Part shown: positions 26,776 through 35,101 of the stretch, one piece after another
Position numbering within the stretch: the stretch's first letter is position 1
How the letters are laid out: each line of letters begins with the position of its first letter
Origin: Microbacterium sp. Gd 4-13
Lineage (GTDB): Bacteria > Actinomycetota > Actinomycetes > Actinomycetales > Microbacteriaceae
DNA: 64,000 nt
NCBI RefSeq assembly: GCF_003095395.1
Contig: NZ_QEIJ01000011.1
Location: forward strand, 1-64,000
Direction of reading: 5' to 3'
Notes under the pieces: model-generated
The model's database searches: none
The model's input: only the letters and a program-made list of their open reading frames with translations
Told to the model about the DNA's origin: nothing
Program-made: the position numbers and the translations under genes

Positions 26776-26964
26776 CGTTTCCCGGGGCGTACCAGGCCCG
26801 TCGCGCATGCCCGCGGTGCCGTGGGACGCAAGGCGCGACCGCACGGAGGAGAAACGGGCCGCGGAAGGAACCGTTCGGCAGCCGGAGGGCACAGAAGGGC
26901 CCTGCGAGATGCAGAGGCGCCAACCGTCTCGCCCTCACCGGCAGTGATGGTCGAACCGTTCTGG

Positions 26965-28500
26965 TCAGTGGTGCCGTCCGGCCCCATCGTGCGAAGGCCC
27001 GGTCGCAAGTCCGCCATCGGCGACGACGTACTGGGCCATCATTCCCTGGTCTTCGTGCCAGAGCAGGTGGCAGTGGTACATGTACGGGGTGGCGGGGTCG
27101 GCGAAGGAGCTGAACGGAACGATCAGCTCGAGGGTCTCGCCGCGCGGAATGAAGACGGTGTCTTTCGGCCCGCGCAGGGGGCCGGCCGGTACGTCGCCGT
27201 TCACGGTGTGGACGGCGAATCGGGCGCCGTGGATGTGGAAGTTGTGCGCGCGGTTCGAGGAGTTCTCGATCGTCCACACCTCGGTACTGCCGGCGGCGAC
27301 CACGGTGTCGATGCGGGTCATGTCCATCTTCTCGCCGTTGATCGTCGTGTCGCCCAGGGTGAAATGCCGCTCGATCAGGGCGTTCGCCCGCTGCGGGAGT
27401 GCCGAGGACGGCAGAGAGATCGGCACACTCCGCGCCGGGGCGGTGCGGGGCCCGGCGATGCGCAGGATACCCAGGGTGTCTTCGGCGCCGGAGGCGATGT
27501 TGTCTCCACGGCTCATCCCGAGTTCGTGGGGAACCGAGCGGAGTACCAGGTCTGCATCCGGGGCGAGCTTCACGACGATCTCGGCGCGCTCAGCGGGCGA
27601 AAGCAGGAGCCGGGTGAGTGGCTCGGGCGAAGGGAGCAGACCGCCATCGGTGCCGACGAGGTGGAAGGCATCCTTCGTCGACAGCTCGAGGTTGTAGCAG
27701 CGGGCAGCGGACGCGTTCAGGATGCGGAGGCGCACGAGGTTCGTCGAGGCTTCGAAGCGGGGCTCGTGGGTGCCGTTGACGATCACGGTATTGCCGATCC
27801 GCCCGATTGGACTGGTCACGGGTGTGCCGGGGGAGCCCCCGCCGGAAGAGACCGCGATGTCCTGAATGATCAGCGGAATGTCGTCGACGCCGTAGTCGGA
27901 GGGGAGATCGGGCGAAGAGTCGTCGTCGAGGAGGAACAGGCCCGCCATGCCCCGGCCGACTTGCAGTTCGGTCTGTCCATGGGGATGGGGGTGGTACCAG
28001 AGCGTCGAAGCCGGCTGGTCTATCTGCCAGGCCGCGGTCCAGGTCTGCGACGGGATGATGCTCTGGTGGGGCGTGCCGTCTTGGGTCGCCGGAAGGATCA
28101 TGCCGTGCCAATGCGCGGTGGTCGGCACGGTGAGGTCGTTCGTGACATGGATGCGCACGCGTTCTCCCCGCCGGGCCCGGATCGTCGGCCCCAGGTAGGT
28201 GCCGTTGAATCCCATGGTCGCGAACCTCGTGCCCGGGACGAGCTCGGTATCACCGGCCTGCGCCACGAGACGGAACACCCTCTCGCCGTCGAGCACGTCC
28301 GACTGCAGGAGCGGCGGAATCCGCAGGGGTGTCGTGAACGCAGCCCCCGGGTTCGGGGGCTGTCCTTCGGTGAGCCAATAGCTCGCCGCCCCGATCGTTG
28401 TGAGGGCACCGGCGCCGAGCAGCAGCGTTCTGCGACGGATGCGGATCGGGGGCGGGCCCTGTCGGGGCCGCCCGGCCGCGTCGCCGGTGTCGGAGCTCAT
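26965..28500 (-). CDS. multicopper oxidase (CueO/laccase-like), Tat-exported
   Basis: A 511-residue secreted copper oxidase. RRRTLLLGAG (22-31) is a twin-arginine signal. Three cupredoxin domains carry all four copper motifs: HWHG (130-133), HPHPHG (170-175), HNFHIHG and HCHLLWHEDQGMM near the C-terminus. Cys within HCH binds the type 1 copper. Family members oxidise Cu(I), phenols or other metals; no Met-rich insert like that of CueO is seen. It is the last gene of a unit with an ArsR-type regulator and a short SulP protein, each overlapping the next start (ATGA). Confidence 0.92.
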   Translation of the reverse strand: MSSDTGDAAGRPRQGPPPIRIRRRTLLLGAGALTTIGAASYWLTEGQPPNPGAAFTTPLRIPPLLQSDVLDGERVFRLVAQAGDTELVPGTRFATMGFNGTYLGPTIRARRGERVRIHVTNDLTVPTTAHWHGMILPATQDGTPHQSIIPSQTWTAAWQIDQPASTLWYHPHPHGQTELQVGRGMAGLFLLDDDSSPDLPSDYGVDDIPLIIQDIAVSSGGGSPGTPVTSPIGRIGNTVIVNGTHEPRFEASTNLVRLRILNASAARCYNLELSTKDAFHLVGTDGGLLPSPEPLTRLLLSPAERAEIVVKLAPDADLVLRSVPHELGMSRGDNIASGAEDTLGILRIAGPRTAPARSVPISLPSSALPQRANALIERHFTLGDTTINGEKMDMTRIDTVVAAGSTEVWTIENSSNRAHNFHIHGARFAVHTVNGDVPAGPLRGPKDTVFIPRGETLELIVPFSSFADPATPYMYHCHLLWHEDQGMMAQYVVADGGLATGPSHDGAGRHH

Positions 28501-29162
28501 CCGCTCGCCGCGGCCGTGCGGCCGATGTGGGATCGGGCGTGCGCGATCGCAGCATCCACCTCGGCGAAGAGATGGCGGGAGCGTCGGAGAGAGATGATGA
28601 CGCCCAATCGTTCGAGCACGGGAACGTGTTCGGTTCTGATCCCCTTGATGAGCACCGTGATGCCGAGTCGTTCTAGTGAGGTCGCGAGCTGCGTGAGGGT
28701 GCGTGCGCCCGTGGCGTCGATGAGCTGCAGCTGGGACAGGCGCAGGACCACCACCTCGATTCCGGCGTGAGCGCTGATGCGGTCGAGGATCCGCTCGGCC
28801 GCTCCGAAGAAGAGCGAACCATCGATGCGGAACAGGGCGATGCGCTCATCGCCGACGACGGGCGGCCCCGGCAGCTCCTCCCGGTGCACACCGCTCGCCG
28901 CACTGAGCGCGCGCAGCGCGAAGAACCCGGCGATGGCGATGCCGATGCCGACGGCGACGGCGACGAGGCCGGCGACGATCGCCGCGACCAGGCCGGCTTC
29001 TGCTCCCATGCCCGAGCTGACACCGAACGCCAACGCCAGGGGGAGGGCGACGATGGCCACGATGACCCCGGCGGTGAGGTCTCGGCGCCAGCTGCAGGGG
29101 AACTCGCTGTAGTCCCGACGGCGGGGCAGCAACGATCGAATCGACCCTGACGGGGCGTTCAT
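28497..29162 (-). CDS. shortened SulP-family anion transporter with STAS domain
   Basis: A 221-residue protein that joins the first two membrane helices of a SulP transporter (DLTAGVIVAIVALPLALAFG to AAIVAGLVA) directly to the last helix (VAVAVGIGIAIAGFFALRAL) and an intact STAS domain (about 108-205, with SLFFGAAERIL and LSQLQLIDATGARTL). A full SulP has 500 or more residues and 10-14 helices, so roughly 300 are missing, in frame. It cannot be a normal transporter. It may be a deletion remnant or a membrane-bound STAS regulator. It overlaps ATGA-style with the regulator upstream and the oxidase downstream. Confidence 0.8.
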   Translation of the reverse strand: MNAPSGSIRSLLPRRRDYSEFPCSWRRDLTAGVIVAIVALPLALAFGVSSGMGAEAGLVAAIVAGLVAVAVGIGIAIAGFFALRALSAASGVHREELPGPPVVGDERIALFRIDGSLFFGAAERILDRISAHAGIEVVVLRLSQLQLIDATGARTLTQLATSLERLGITVLIKGIRTEHVPVLERLGVIISLRRSRHLFAEVDAAIAHARSHIGRTAAASG

Positions 29163-29524
29163 CGACGGGGCGCGATGACCGGCAGGGTCAGTGCCGCGGC
29201 CTGGTGCCGCTGGGAGTCCTGGAGCAGTTCGCCCAGGAGCAGGTGGGCCACGCGCAAGAGGTCGGCGACCTGCGGGAATGCCAAGCGGTAGTACACGACG
29301 CTCGCTCGACGCTCGGACACGACCAGTCCGTAGCGCCGCAGCACGGAGAGGTGCTGCGAGAGATGCGACGCCTCGAGCCCCGTCTCCGCGATGAGATCCG
29401 AGACCGGGGCTTCCCCCACGCCCGCGAGGATCTCGAGCACCCGGATGCGGTAGGGGTGGGCGAGCCCTTTGAACAGGTTCGCCTTGATCTCGTAGAGGGG
29501 GCGCTCGCCGGTGTCCAGACCCAT
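29159..29524 (-). CDS. ArsR-family winged-helix regulator
   Basis: A 121-residue DNA-binding protein with the ArsR fold: LFKGLAHPYRIRVLEILAG, VSDLIAETGLEASHLSQHLSVLRRYGLV and VVYYRLAFPQV. No Cys or obvious metal site is present, so it may sense something other than a metal. ATG 29524 has GAGGAGGG just upstream; the longer frame to 29809 was rejected. A perfect 16-bp palindrome overlaps the promoter, so it probably represses its own operon, which includes the SulP fragment and multicopper oxidase. Confidence 0.85.
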   Translation of the reverse strand: MGLDTGERPLYEIKANLFKGLAHPYRIRVLEILAGVGEAPVSDLIAETGLEASHLSQHLSVLRRYGLVVSERRASVVYYRLAFPQVADLLRVAHLLLGELLQDSQRHQAAALTLPVIAPRR

Positions 29525-29565
29525 CAGGCCCTCCTCGGGATAAACGATCACTGCCGCATAGCGAG

Positions 29566-29581
29566 ATGATGAATTCATCAT
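29566..29581. promoter_or_regulatory. perfect palindromic operator ATGATGAATTCATCAT
   Basis: A 16-bp perfect palindrome 41 nt upstream of the ArsR-type start. A TATGAT -10 for the minus strand (29577-29582) overlaps it, so binding would block transcription. Probable autorepression site. Confidence 0.7.
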
Positions 29582-29725
29582 ACGACGGTGGTCGCCCGAG
29601 CGACAGGAGACCCGCTGAGGGCCGATCGGGGCGGCGCCCGATCCGCTTCCGTCATCGCATTCTGCGACGGAGGAGACCGCCCGGCTCGCAGTCTTCGCGG
29701 TAAGGGTGCGGCGGCGCAATCCCGC

Positions 29726-29739
29726 GGGACTTTGGTCCC
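29726..29739. promoter_or_regulatory. DosR-type box GGGACTTTGGTCCC
   Basis: Matches the core of the mycobacterial DosR box (GGGACTTTAGTCCC) except for one base. On the plus strand a GAATAT hexamer lies 29.5 nt from its centre; on the minus strand TACCGC lies 30.5 nt away, facing the ArsR-type operon. The direction of control is unclear. Confidence 0.6.
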
Positions 29740-29993
29740 GTGGATCGCGAGCGCACCGCAGGAATATGACGGCGAGGCAAGTTTGTGGGACTCGTCTCTT
29801 CCGCCACACCTGCGTGGTGACGAGGGGCGATCGTGATCATTCGACCGGGGGCCGATCGCGATCGCCCCTCGAGTTCACGTCGTCGGCGTGCGGCCGCGGT
29901 CAGGACGGATGTGGGGACGGCGAACGTCGTCCCTCCCGGGCGAAGCGATCCTGCGGCGGGCGGACGTACCGTGGCCGCCGGATCGTGATCGAG
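29740..29993. other. intergenic region with a 13-bp hairpin
   Basis: No open frame with a start signal. CGAGGGGCGATCG (29821-29833) and CGATCGCCCCTCG (29859-29871) are perfect inverted repeats, but there is no T tract after them. Together with the box upstream they could frame a short untranslated RNA. Confidence 0.4.
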
Positions 29994-30007
29994 AGGACCT
30001 TCGGCCC
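29994..30007. promoter_or_regulatory. DosR-type box AGGACCTTCGGCCC, upstream of adh
   Basis: One of two boxes before the alcohol dehydrogenase start. It matches GGGACYTTCGNCCC at 13 of 14 positions. Confidence 0.6.
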
Positions 30008-30024
30008 TCTGGCCGGCCGCGGAT

Positions 30025-30038
30025 GTGACGAAAGTCGG
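30025..30038. promoter_or_regulatory. second DosR-type box GTGACGAAAGTCGG
   Basis: Reverse strand reads CCGACTTTCGTCAC, a weaker match to the box. It lies 31 nt after the first box (about three helical turns). A CATCCT hexamer follows about 30 nt from its centre. Confidence 0.45.
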
Positions 30039-30105
30039 ATGAGCGTAGGGGCCGCCGGTCCCATCCTCGAGCGGGGCACTCCCGCGATCATCCGAAGGAG
30101 CAGCC

Positions 30106-31131
30106 GTGAAAGCCGCCGTCGTCATCTCGTTCACCGAACCCCTGCAGATCCAGCAGCGTGCGATCCCCGAGCCGGGACCGGGCCAGATCCTGGTGCGATT
30201 GGAGACGTGCGGTCTCTGCCACACCGACATTCACGCCGCCCACGGCGACTGGCCGGTCAAGCCCAGCCCGCCGTTCGTTCCCGGACACGAGGGCGTCGGG
30301 ATCGTCGAGGCGCTCGGCGACGGGGTGACCGGCCGGGCCGTCGGGGAGCGGGTCGCGCTGCCTTGGCTCGGGTACGCGTGCGGCGAGTGCCGCTACTGCA
30401 TCGACGGGCGAGAGACGCTCTGCGAGTCGCAGCAGAACACCGGGTACTCCATGGACGGCGCCTTCGCCGAATATGCGATCGCCAGCGCGCGCTTCGCCGT
30501 GCCCGTCCCGGACGGGATCTCGTCGGTCGACGCCGCCCCGCTGACGTGCGCGGGTGTCACCACCTACAAGGCGCTCAAAGTCGCGCACATCGTGCCCACG
30601 GAGAAGGTCGCCGTGTTCGGTGTCGGTGGCCTCGGACACCTCGCCGTGCAATACGGGCGCATCATGGGCGGCTCAGTCGTCGCCATCGATGTCGACGACG
30701 CCAAGCTGGACCTCGCCCGAGAACTCGGCGCCGAGCACGTCGTGAACGCCGCGAACGTCGACCCCGTCGCCGCCATCCAGCAGCTCGGCGGCGCCGATGT
30801 CGCGATCGTTCTCGCAGCGTCCCCGAGGGTGTTCGAGCAGGCATTCGCCTCGCTCAGTCGCGGCGGGCGCCTGATCTGCGTCGCGCTTCCGGCCGATCAG
30901 GAGATGACGGTGCCGATCTTCGAGACGGTGCTGAAGGGGATCTCGATCATCGGGTCGATCGTGGGTACGCGGCAGGACCTCGCGGAGGTGTTCGCCCTGC
31001 ATGCGGCGGGGCGCACGAGGATCATCGCGGAGCCGCGCAGCCTCGACCAGGTCAATGACGCGATCTCAGAGGTCCTCTCCGGCAAGGTGCTCGCTCGACT
31101 CGTCTTCGAGTACTCAGGACGAGTGCAATGA
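30106..31131 (+). CDS. zinc-dependent alcohol dehydrogenase (AdhP-like)
   Basis: A 341-residue MDR-family dehydrogenase. Catalytic zinc ligands are Cys38 (CGLCHTD) and His61 (PGHEGVG); the structural zinc is held by Cys92, Cys95, Cys98 and Cys106. The NAD-binding motif GVGGLGHLAVQY follows near 171. It matches AdhP-type primary alcohol dehydrogenases that interconvert ethanol and acetaldehyde with NAD. GTG 30106 has AAGGAG upstream. Two DosR-type boxes lie 70-110 nt before it, so induction under low oxygen is likely. Confidence 0.9.
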   Translation: MKAAVVISFTEPLQIQQRAIPEPGPGQILVRLETCGLCHTDIHAAHGDWPVKPSPPFVPGHEGVGIVEALGDGVTGRAVGERVALPWLGYACGECRYCIDGRETLCESQQNTGYSMDGAFAEYAIASARFAVPVPDGISSVDAAPLTCAGVTTYKALKVAHIVPTEKVAVFGVGGLGHLAVQYGRIMGGSVVAIDVDDAKLDLARELGAEHVVNAANVDPVAAIQQLGGADVAIVLAASPRVFEQAFASLSRGGRLICVALPADQEMTVPIFETVLKGISIIGSIVGTRQDLAEVFALHAAGRTRIIAEPRSLDQVNDAISEVLSGKVLARLVFEYSGRVQ

Positions 31132-31233
31132 CCGCCCCACGGGGCGTGCGCGCAGGTCGGTCCTCGACCCGACTCGTCGTCCTGAGCGGATTGTCGGCAC
31201 TCTCACCCCAACGATCGATGAGGAGTTCCTGAC

Positions 31234-31713
31234 ATGCCTGCGCGCCTGCGATCCATCATTCTGTGGTCGTTGATCGCCCTCGCTCTATTCCAAGCGCTGA
31301 CGGCGATCGTCGGCGGGATCCTCATCCTCGCAACGGACGGAATGGGCATGCCCGGTTCGTTCCTCGCCGACGGCCCTTTCGTCTCCTTCGTGTGGCCGGG
31401 TGTCATCCTGATGGTCGTCGTCGGTGGAACGCAGGCTCTCGCGGCCACGCTTCTGCTGACGCGTCGGGAGGCGGGTTTGCTGTGGTCGGCGGTAGCCGGC
31501 TTCGGGATGCTCATCTGGATCTTCGTGGAGACCGGGGTGATCCGTGGCACGTCCTGGTTGCAGTTCCTGTATTTCACGACGGGCACGGTGCAGCTGGTGC
31601 TTGTTCTCGCGCTGCTCGGCGTCGTCAGCTGGCTCCCGCGGCGAGGTCTGATCGATGTGGGGCGAGCGTCGGCCGGCGATAGCGCGGTGGTGTCCGCCAC
31701 GCCGACCCGGTGA
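31234..31713 (+). CDS. four-helix membrane protein, unknown
   Basis: A 159-residue protein with four hydrophobic helices (about 8-33, 46-75, 80-105, 112-138) and a short polar tail. I do not recognise the family. GAGGAG lies 6-11 nt before the ATG. It overlaps the PPOX-fold gene region at its end and is probably co-transcribed with the genes that follow to the P-type ATPase. Confidence 0.75.
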   Translation: MPARLRSIILWSLIALALFQALTAIVGGILILATDGMGMPGSFLADGPFVSFVWPGVILMVVVGGTQALAATLLLTRREAGLLWSAVAGFGMLIWIFVETGVIRGTSWLQFLYFTTGTVQLVLVLALLGVVSWLPRRGLIDVGRASAGDSAVVSATPTR

Positions 31714-31727
31714 GGAGCGGACCCGCG

Positions 31728-32153
31728 ATGATGGCTCACGACGTCGATGAACCGGGTGTGACGCGCCCCCTCTCGGAAGAGGAGTGCTGGCAGGCCCTCG
31801 CCGATGCACCGTATGGGCGCATTGCCGTGAGCGTTGCGGAGGAGATCGACATCTATCCGGTCAACCACCTCGTGGTCGAACGAGCGATCGTCTTCCGCAC
31901 CTCGCCGGGCACGAAGCTGCTGGAAGTGACGATCCACCGCTCGGTGGCCTTCGAGGTGGACGGCTTCGACCGCGACGAGGCGTTCAGCGTGGTCGTCAAG
32001 GGCGATGCCGCCGAGATCGAGAGGTCCGCGGAGATCGAGGCGCTCGAGCGACGTGGTCTGCAATCGTGGGCTCCCGAGGTCAAGGACCGGTGGGTGCGGA
32101 TCACTCCGCGCGCGGTATCGGGTCGAGTGTTCTCACTGGTGCACGCGGCGTGA
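31728..32153 (+). CDS. pyridoxamine 5'-phosphate oxidase-fold protein
   Basis: A 141-residue split-barrel flavin-binding protein. PLSEEECWQALADAPYGRIA and YPVNHLVVERAIVFRTSPGT are typical of the PF12900-type group, which binds FMN, F420 or heme. Such proteins are members of the mycobacterial DosR regulon. ATG 31728 has GAGGAG 10 nt before; the frame is also open from GTG 31710. The stop overlaps the P-type ATPase GTG start. Confidence 0.82.
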   Translation: MMAHDVDEPGVTRPLSEEECWQALADAPYGRIAVSVAEEIDIYPVNHLVVERAIVFRTSPGTKLLEVTIHRSVAFEVDGFDRDEAFSVVVKGDAAEIERSAEIEALERRGLQSWAPEVKDRWVRITPRAVSGRVFSLVHAA

Positions 32154-34072
32154 CCCGCCCCCGGCGTATCCTCCTCATGACGCTGGCCGGCACCGCCGTC
32201 GTGCTCGGCGGTGTCATCGTCCTGTCGGTGATGGGCAGGGACGACATCGCGCGCTGGACGGCGACGGCCTGGGTGGGAGCATTCATCGCGTGGACGCTCG
32301 TGGGCATGGTGCGAGATGTCCTCGCCGGTCACGTGGGGCTCGATGTGCTCGCCGTCGTCGCGATGGTGTCGACCCTGGCCGTGGGGGAGTACGTCGCATC
32401 GTTGATCGTGGTGCTCATGCTCTCGGGTGGGCAAGCTCTCGAGCAGTACGCCACACGGCGGGCGAAGCGTGATCTGACCTCCCTGCTCGACCGCTCTCCG
32501 CGTCGTGCTCACGTGTTGACACGACCGGATGATGCGGGCTCGGCCGATACGCGGGAGGTGGCGGTCGCCGACGTGCGGGTTGGCGACACGCTGCTCATCC
32601 GCCCGTCGGAGATCATCCCCGTGGACGGTGTTCTGATCAGCGACGACGGCACTTTCGATGAATCGTCGCTGACCGGTGAGAGCCTCCCCGTCTCGCGGGT
32701 CAGGGGGGACCACGTGCTGTCGGGCGTCGTCAATGGAACCGGGGCCGTGCGTCTGCGAGCAGAGCGGACGAGCGCGGGGAGCCAGTACCAGCAGATCGTC
32801 GCCCTCGTGGAGAGCGCGCAGTCCTCCCGGGCCCCGGTGGTGCGCCTCGCAGACCGATTCGCCATTCCGTTCACGGCGGTGGCCCTCGTCCTGGCGGGCG
32901 GAGCGTGGATCGTGTCCGGGCTACCGGAACGGTTCGCCGAGGTGCTGGTGCTGGCGACGCCGTGCCCGCTGCTCATCGCCGCCCCGGTGGCCTTCCTCGG
33001 CGGGTTGTCACGATCCGCGAAGACGGGGGTCATCGTGAAAGGCGGCGGAGTCATCGAGCAGCTGGCCCGGGTGCGATCTGCCGCCTTCGACAAGACGGGT
33101 ACATTGACGCAGGGTCGCCCCCGGTTGACGGAGGTGCGGCCCGCGTCGCCGTTCGGCGCCGAGGAGTTGCTTCGTCTCGCCGCCTCGGCGGAGCAGTACT
33201 CCACACACGTCTTCGCAGACACGATTCGCCGCGCAGCCGGCGAGCGGGGTCTGACACTGGGGGCTGCCGATCATGCCGACGAAGTGGCCACTCTGGGTGT
33301 GTCCGCGGTGATCGGCGGACGGGAGGTGGTTGTCGGCAAGCCCGGCTACGTGGCCGAAGTCGCGCCCGAGACAGTTCCCATCACCCTTCACGGCGGGGAG
33401 GCGGCCGCGTATGTCGCGGTCGACGGGCGCTTCGCCGGAGTGCTCGTGCTCGCCGATCCCGCGCGCCCGGAATCAGCGGAGGTGGTGGGGTGGTTGCGCG
33501 ACCACGGGGTGGAGAACATCGTCATGCTCACCGGTGACGGTCCATCGACGGCCGCAGCGATCGCGAGTCAGGTGGGAATCGACGTCGTCCACTCCGACCT
33601 GCTCCCCGGCCAGAAGGTGGAGTATGCCGCGCGGATGGTTCCACGCCCGCTGATGATGGTGGGCGACGGCATCAACGATGCGCCGGTGCTGGCCGCCGCC
33701 GACATCGGAGTCGCCATGGGAGCGCGCGGCGCGACAGCTGCCGGCGACGCTGCAGACGTCGTGGTGCTGGTGGACTCGTTGTCGAAGGTCGCCGAGGCGG
33801 TCGCGATCGGCCGGCACACCCTACGGGTCGCGATCACGGCGATCTGGATCGGGATCGGGCTGAGCACGGCTCTCATGATCATCGCGACCTCCGGTGCCAT
33901 CCCCGCGGTGGCCGGGGCGCTCATCCAGGAACTCGTCGACGTGGCCACCATCCTCTACGCCCTCCGCGCCCTGGGCGGACCGAGCTCAGAGACCGCGGGA
34001 CTTTCGGCCCGAGAAGGCGTCCTCGGCGGCGCGACGATCGATGCGGGGGATCCTTCCCGCACGACGAGATGA
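32150..34072 (+). CDS. P1B-type metal-transporting ATPase without metal-binding domain
   Basis: A 640-residue cation pump. It has TGES (175-178) in the actuator, the transmembrane metal motif TPCP (270-273), phosphorylation site DKTGT (314-318), MLTGDG and GDGINDAP. There is no N-terminal heavy-metal domain. The usual HP dipeptide of P1B pumps reads HV (in YSTHVFA). The substrate cannot be set from the motif; TPCP differs from CPC (Cu, Zn) and SPC (Co, Fe). GTG 32150 overlaps the previous stop. A DosR-type box sits in its last codons, serving the next genes. Confidence 0.88.
   Translation: MTRPRRILLMTLAGTAVVLGGVIVLSVMGRDDIARWTATAWVGAFIAWTLVGMVRDVLAGHVGLDVLAVVAMVSTLAVGEYVASLIVVLMLSGGQALEQYATRRAKRDLTSLLDRSPRRAHVLTRPDDAGSADTREVAVADVRVGDTLLIRPSEIIPVDGVLISDDGTFDESSLTGESLPVSRVRGDHVLSGVVNGTGAVRLRAERTSAGSQYQQIVALVESAQSSRAPVVRLADRFAIPFTAVALVLAGGAWIVSGLPERFAEVLVLATPCPLLIAAPVAFLGGLSRSAKTGVIVKGGGVIEQLARVRSAAFDKTGTLTQGRPRLTEVRPASPFGAEELLRLAASAEQYSTHVFADTIRRAAGERGLTLGAADHADEVATLGVSAVIGGREVVVGKPGYVAEVAPETVPITLHGGEAAAYVAVDGRFAGVLVLADPARPESAEVVGWLRDHGVENIVMLTGDGPSTAAAIASQVGIDVVHSDLLPGQKVEYAARMVPRPLMMVGDGINDAPVLAAADIGVAMGARGATAAGDAADVVVLVDSLSKVAEAVAIGRHTLRVAITAIWIGIGLSTALMIIATSGAIPAVAGALIQELVDVATILYALRALGGPSSETAGLSAREGVLGGATIDAGDPSRTTR
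33997..34010. promoter_or_regulatory. DosR-type box GGGACTTTCGGCCC
   Basis: Lies inside the 3' end of the ATPase gene. A GACGAT hexamer at 34033-34038 is 29.5 nt from its centre, the same spacing as before the two USP genes at 38.2 and 39.9 kb. It would drive the 54-aa gene and the USP at 34247. Confidence 0.65.
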
Positions 34073-34085
34073 CAGGAGCAACGAC

Positions 34086-34250
34086 GTGGATCGACTCAGC
34101 TTCACGAGTCCGGCACCGATCAGCCCGGCGGATCTGGCCCTCCCTCCGACGGAACCCATCAACATCACCACCGACACCTCTTCGGCCTACCCCGACGTCC
34201 GTTCGCGTACGCCCGAGATGACGCCGTCGCTCGGGCGGGTGGCCCCGTGA
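34086..34250 (+). CDS. 54-aa protein of unknown function
   Basis: A short protein beginning VDRLSFTSPAPISPADLALP, rich in Pro, Ser and Thr and probably disordered. GTG 34086 has AGGAG 7 nt upstream. Its last bases overlap the next start as GTGA, so it is coupled to the universal stress protein. A DosR-type box with a matched -10 lies just before it. I know no homologue. Confidence 0.6.
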   Translation: MDRLSFTSPAPISPADLALPPTEPINITTDTSSAYPDVRSRTPEMTPSLGRVAP

Positions 34251-35098
34251 ACGGGACGATCGTGGTCGGCGTCGCCGACCACGTCGACGACAGAGACGCG
34301 GGGCGACGAGCGGTCTCGTGGGCGATCGAGCGCGCCGCGAGAAGCGGCAGCGTGCTTCACCTCGTGACGGTGGTGGGAGGTCCTCTCGGCGTCATCGGGG
34401 AGGGGGAAGTCCTCGAGAGGGCTATGGAGCAGGCGGGCGCACGATTGGAGCGCTACACGCACGAAGCCCGCGCTCGGGGGGTTGCAGTGACGGCCCTCGT
34501 CTACCAGGGGAGGCCGGTCGAGCGTCTCGTCGAAGCATCCGTCTCAGCTCGTCTTCTCGTCATCGGCAGTGACTACCGGGGGCCGGGGAGCGGTGTGCGG
34601 CGCGGGCCCCACGGGGTGCGCATCGCGGCCGGCGCCCATTGCCCGGTCATCGTCGTTCCCGACATCGACCTCTCGGATCGAGAGGGCATCGTCGTCGGGG
34701 CGGATGGCTCCTCCCTGTCGGAAGCAGCGATCGCCTTCGGCGCAGCCGAGGCGGACCGCGACGGCCAGACGCTCACCGTGGTCACGACGTGGGTACCTGT
34801 GCCGCTGAGCGTGGAGTTCGACGGGTACCCCGCCGGATACTTCGACAACCTTCAGGCGCTGGCCGAGGAGGCTCAGGCCATCTCTCTCGCCGGAATTCCC
34901 GAGGACTACCCCGACCTCCGCGTCGTACGCGTCGTGGAACGCGGTGATGCCGCCGACGTCCTGAACCGTTTCGCCGTCCACGCGCGACTCGTGGTGGTCG
35001 GAACCCACGGGCGCGGGGCGATCGCGCGTTTTCTTCTCGGGTCCACCAGCCATGAGATGATCGCGGCCCCGGCGACCATCACAGCGGTCATCAGGTGA
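34247..35098 (+). CDS. universal stress protein, two Usp domains
   Basis: A 283-residue tandem UspA-type protein. The second domain has the ATP-binding signature GTHGRGAIARFLLGSTS (G2xG9GS type), while the first keeps VIGSDYRGPGSG. Two-domain USPs of this kind are part of the DosR regulon in mycobacteria and help slow growth under low oxygen. GTG 34247 is coupled to the 54-aa gene. Confidence 0.88.
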   Translation: MNGTIVVGVADHVDDRDAGRRAVSWAIERAARSGSVLHLVTVVGGPLGVIGEGEVLERAMEQAGARLERYTHEARARGVAVTALVYQGRPVERLVEASVSARLLVIGSDYRGPGSGVRRGPHGVRIAAGAHCPVIVVPDIDLSDREGIVVGADGSSLSEAAIAFGAAEADRDGQTLTVVTTWVPVPLSVEFDGYPAGYFDNLQALAEEAQAISLAGIPEDYPDLRVVRVVERGDAADVLNRFAVHARLVVVGTHGRGAIARFLLGSTSHEMIAAPATITAVIR

Positions 35099-35101
35099 CG
35101 A

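Noticed and set aside
26776-26964. Small genes right of the island
   Set aside because: Frames present lack start signals and are composed of Arg/Pro-rich shadow sequence.
31150-31175. Another DosR-type box before the four-helix membrane gene
   Set aside because: GGTCCTCGACCC is one base short of the spacing and has no fitting -10.
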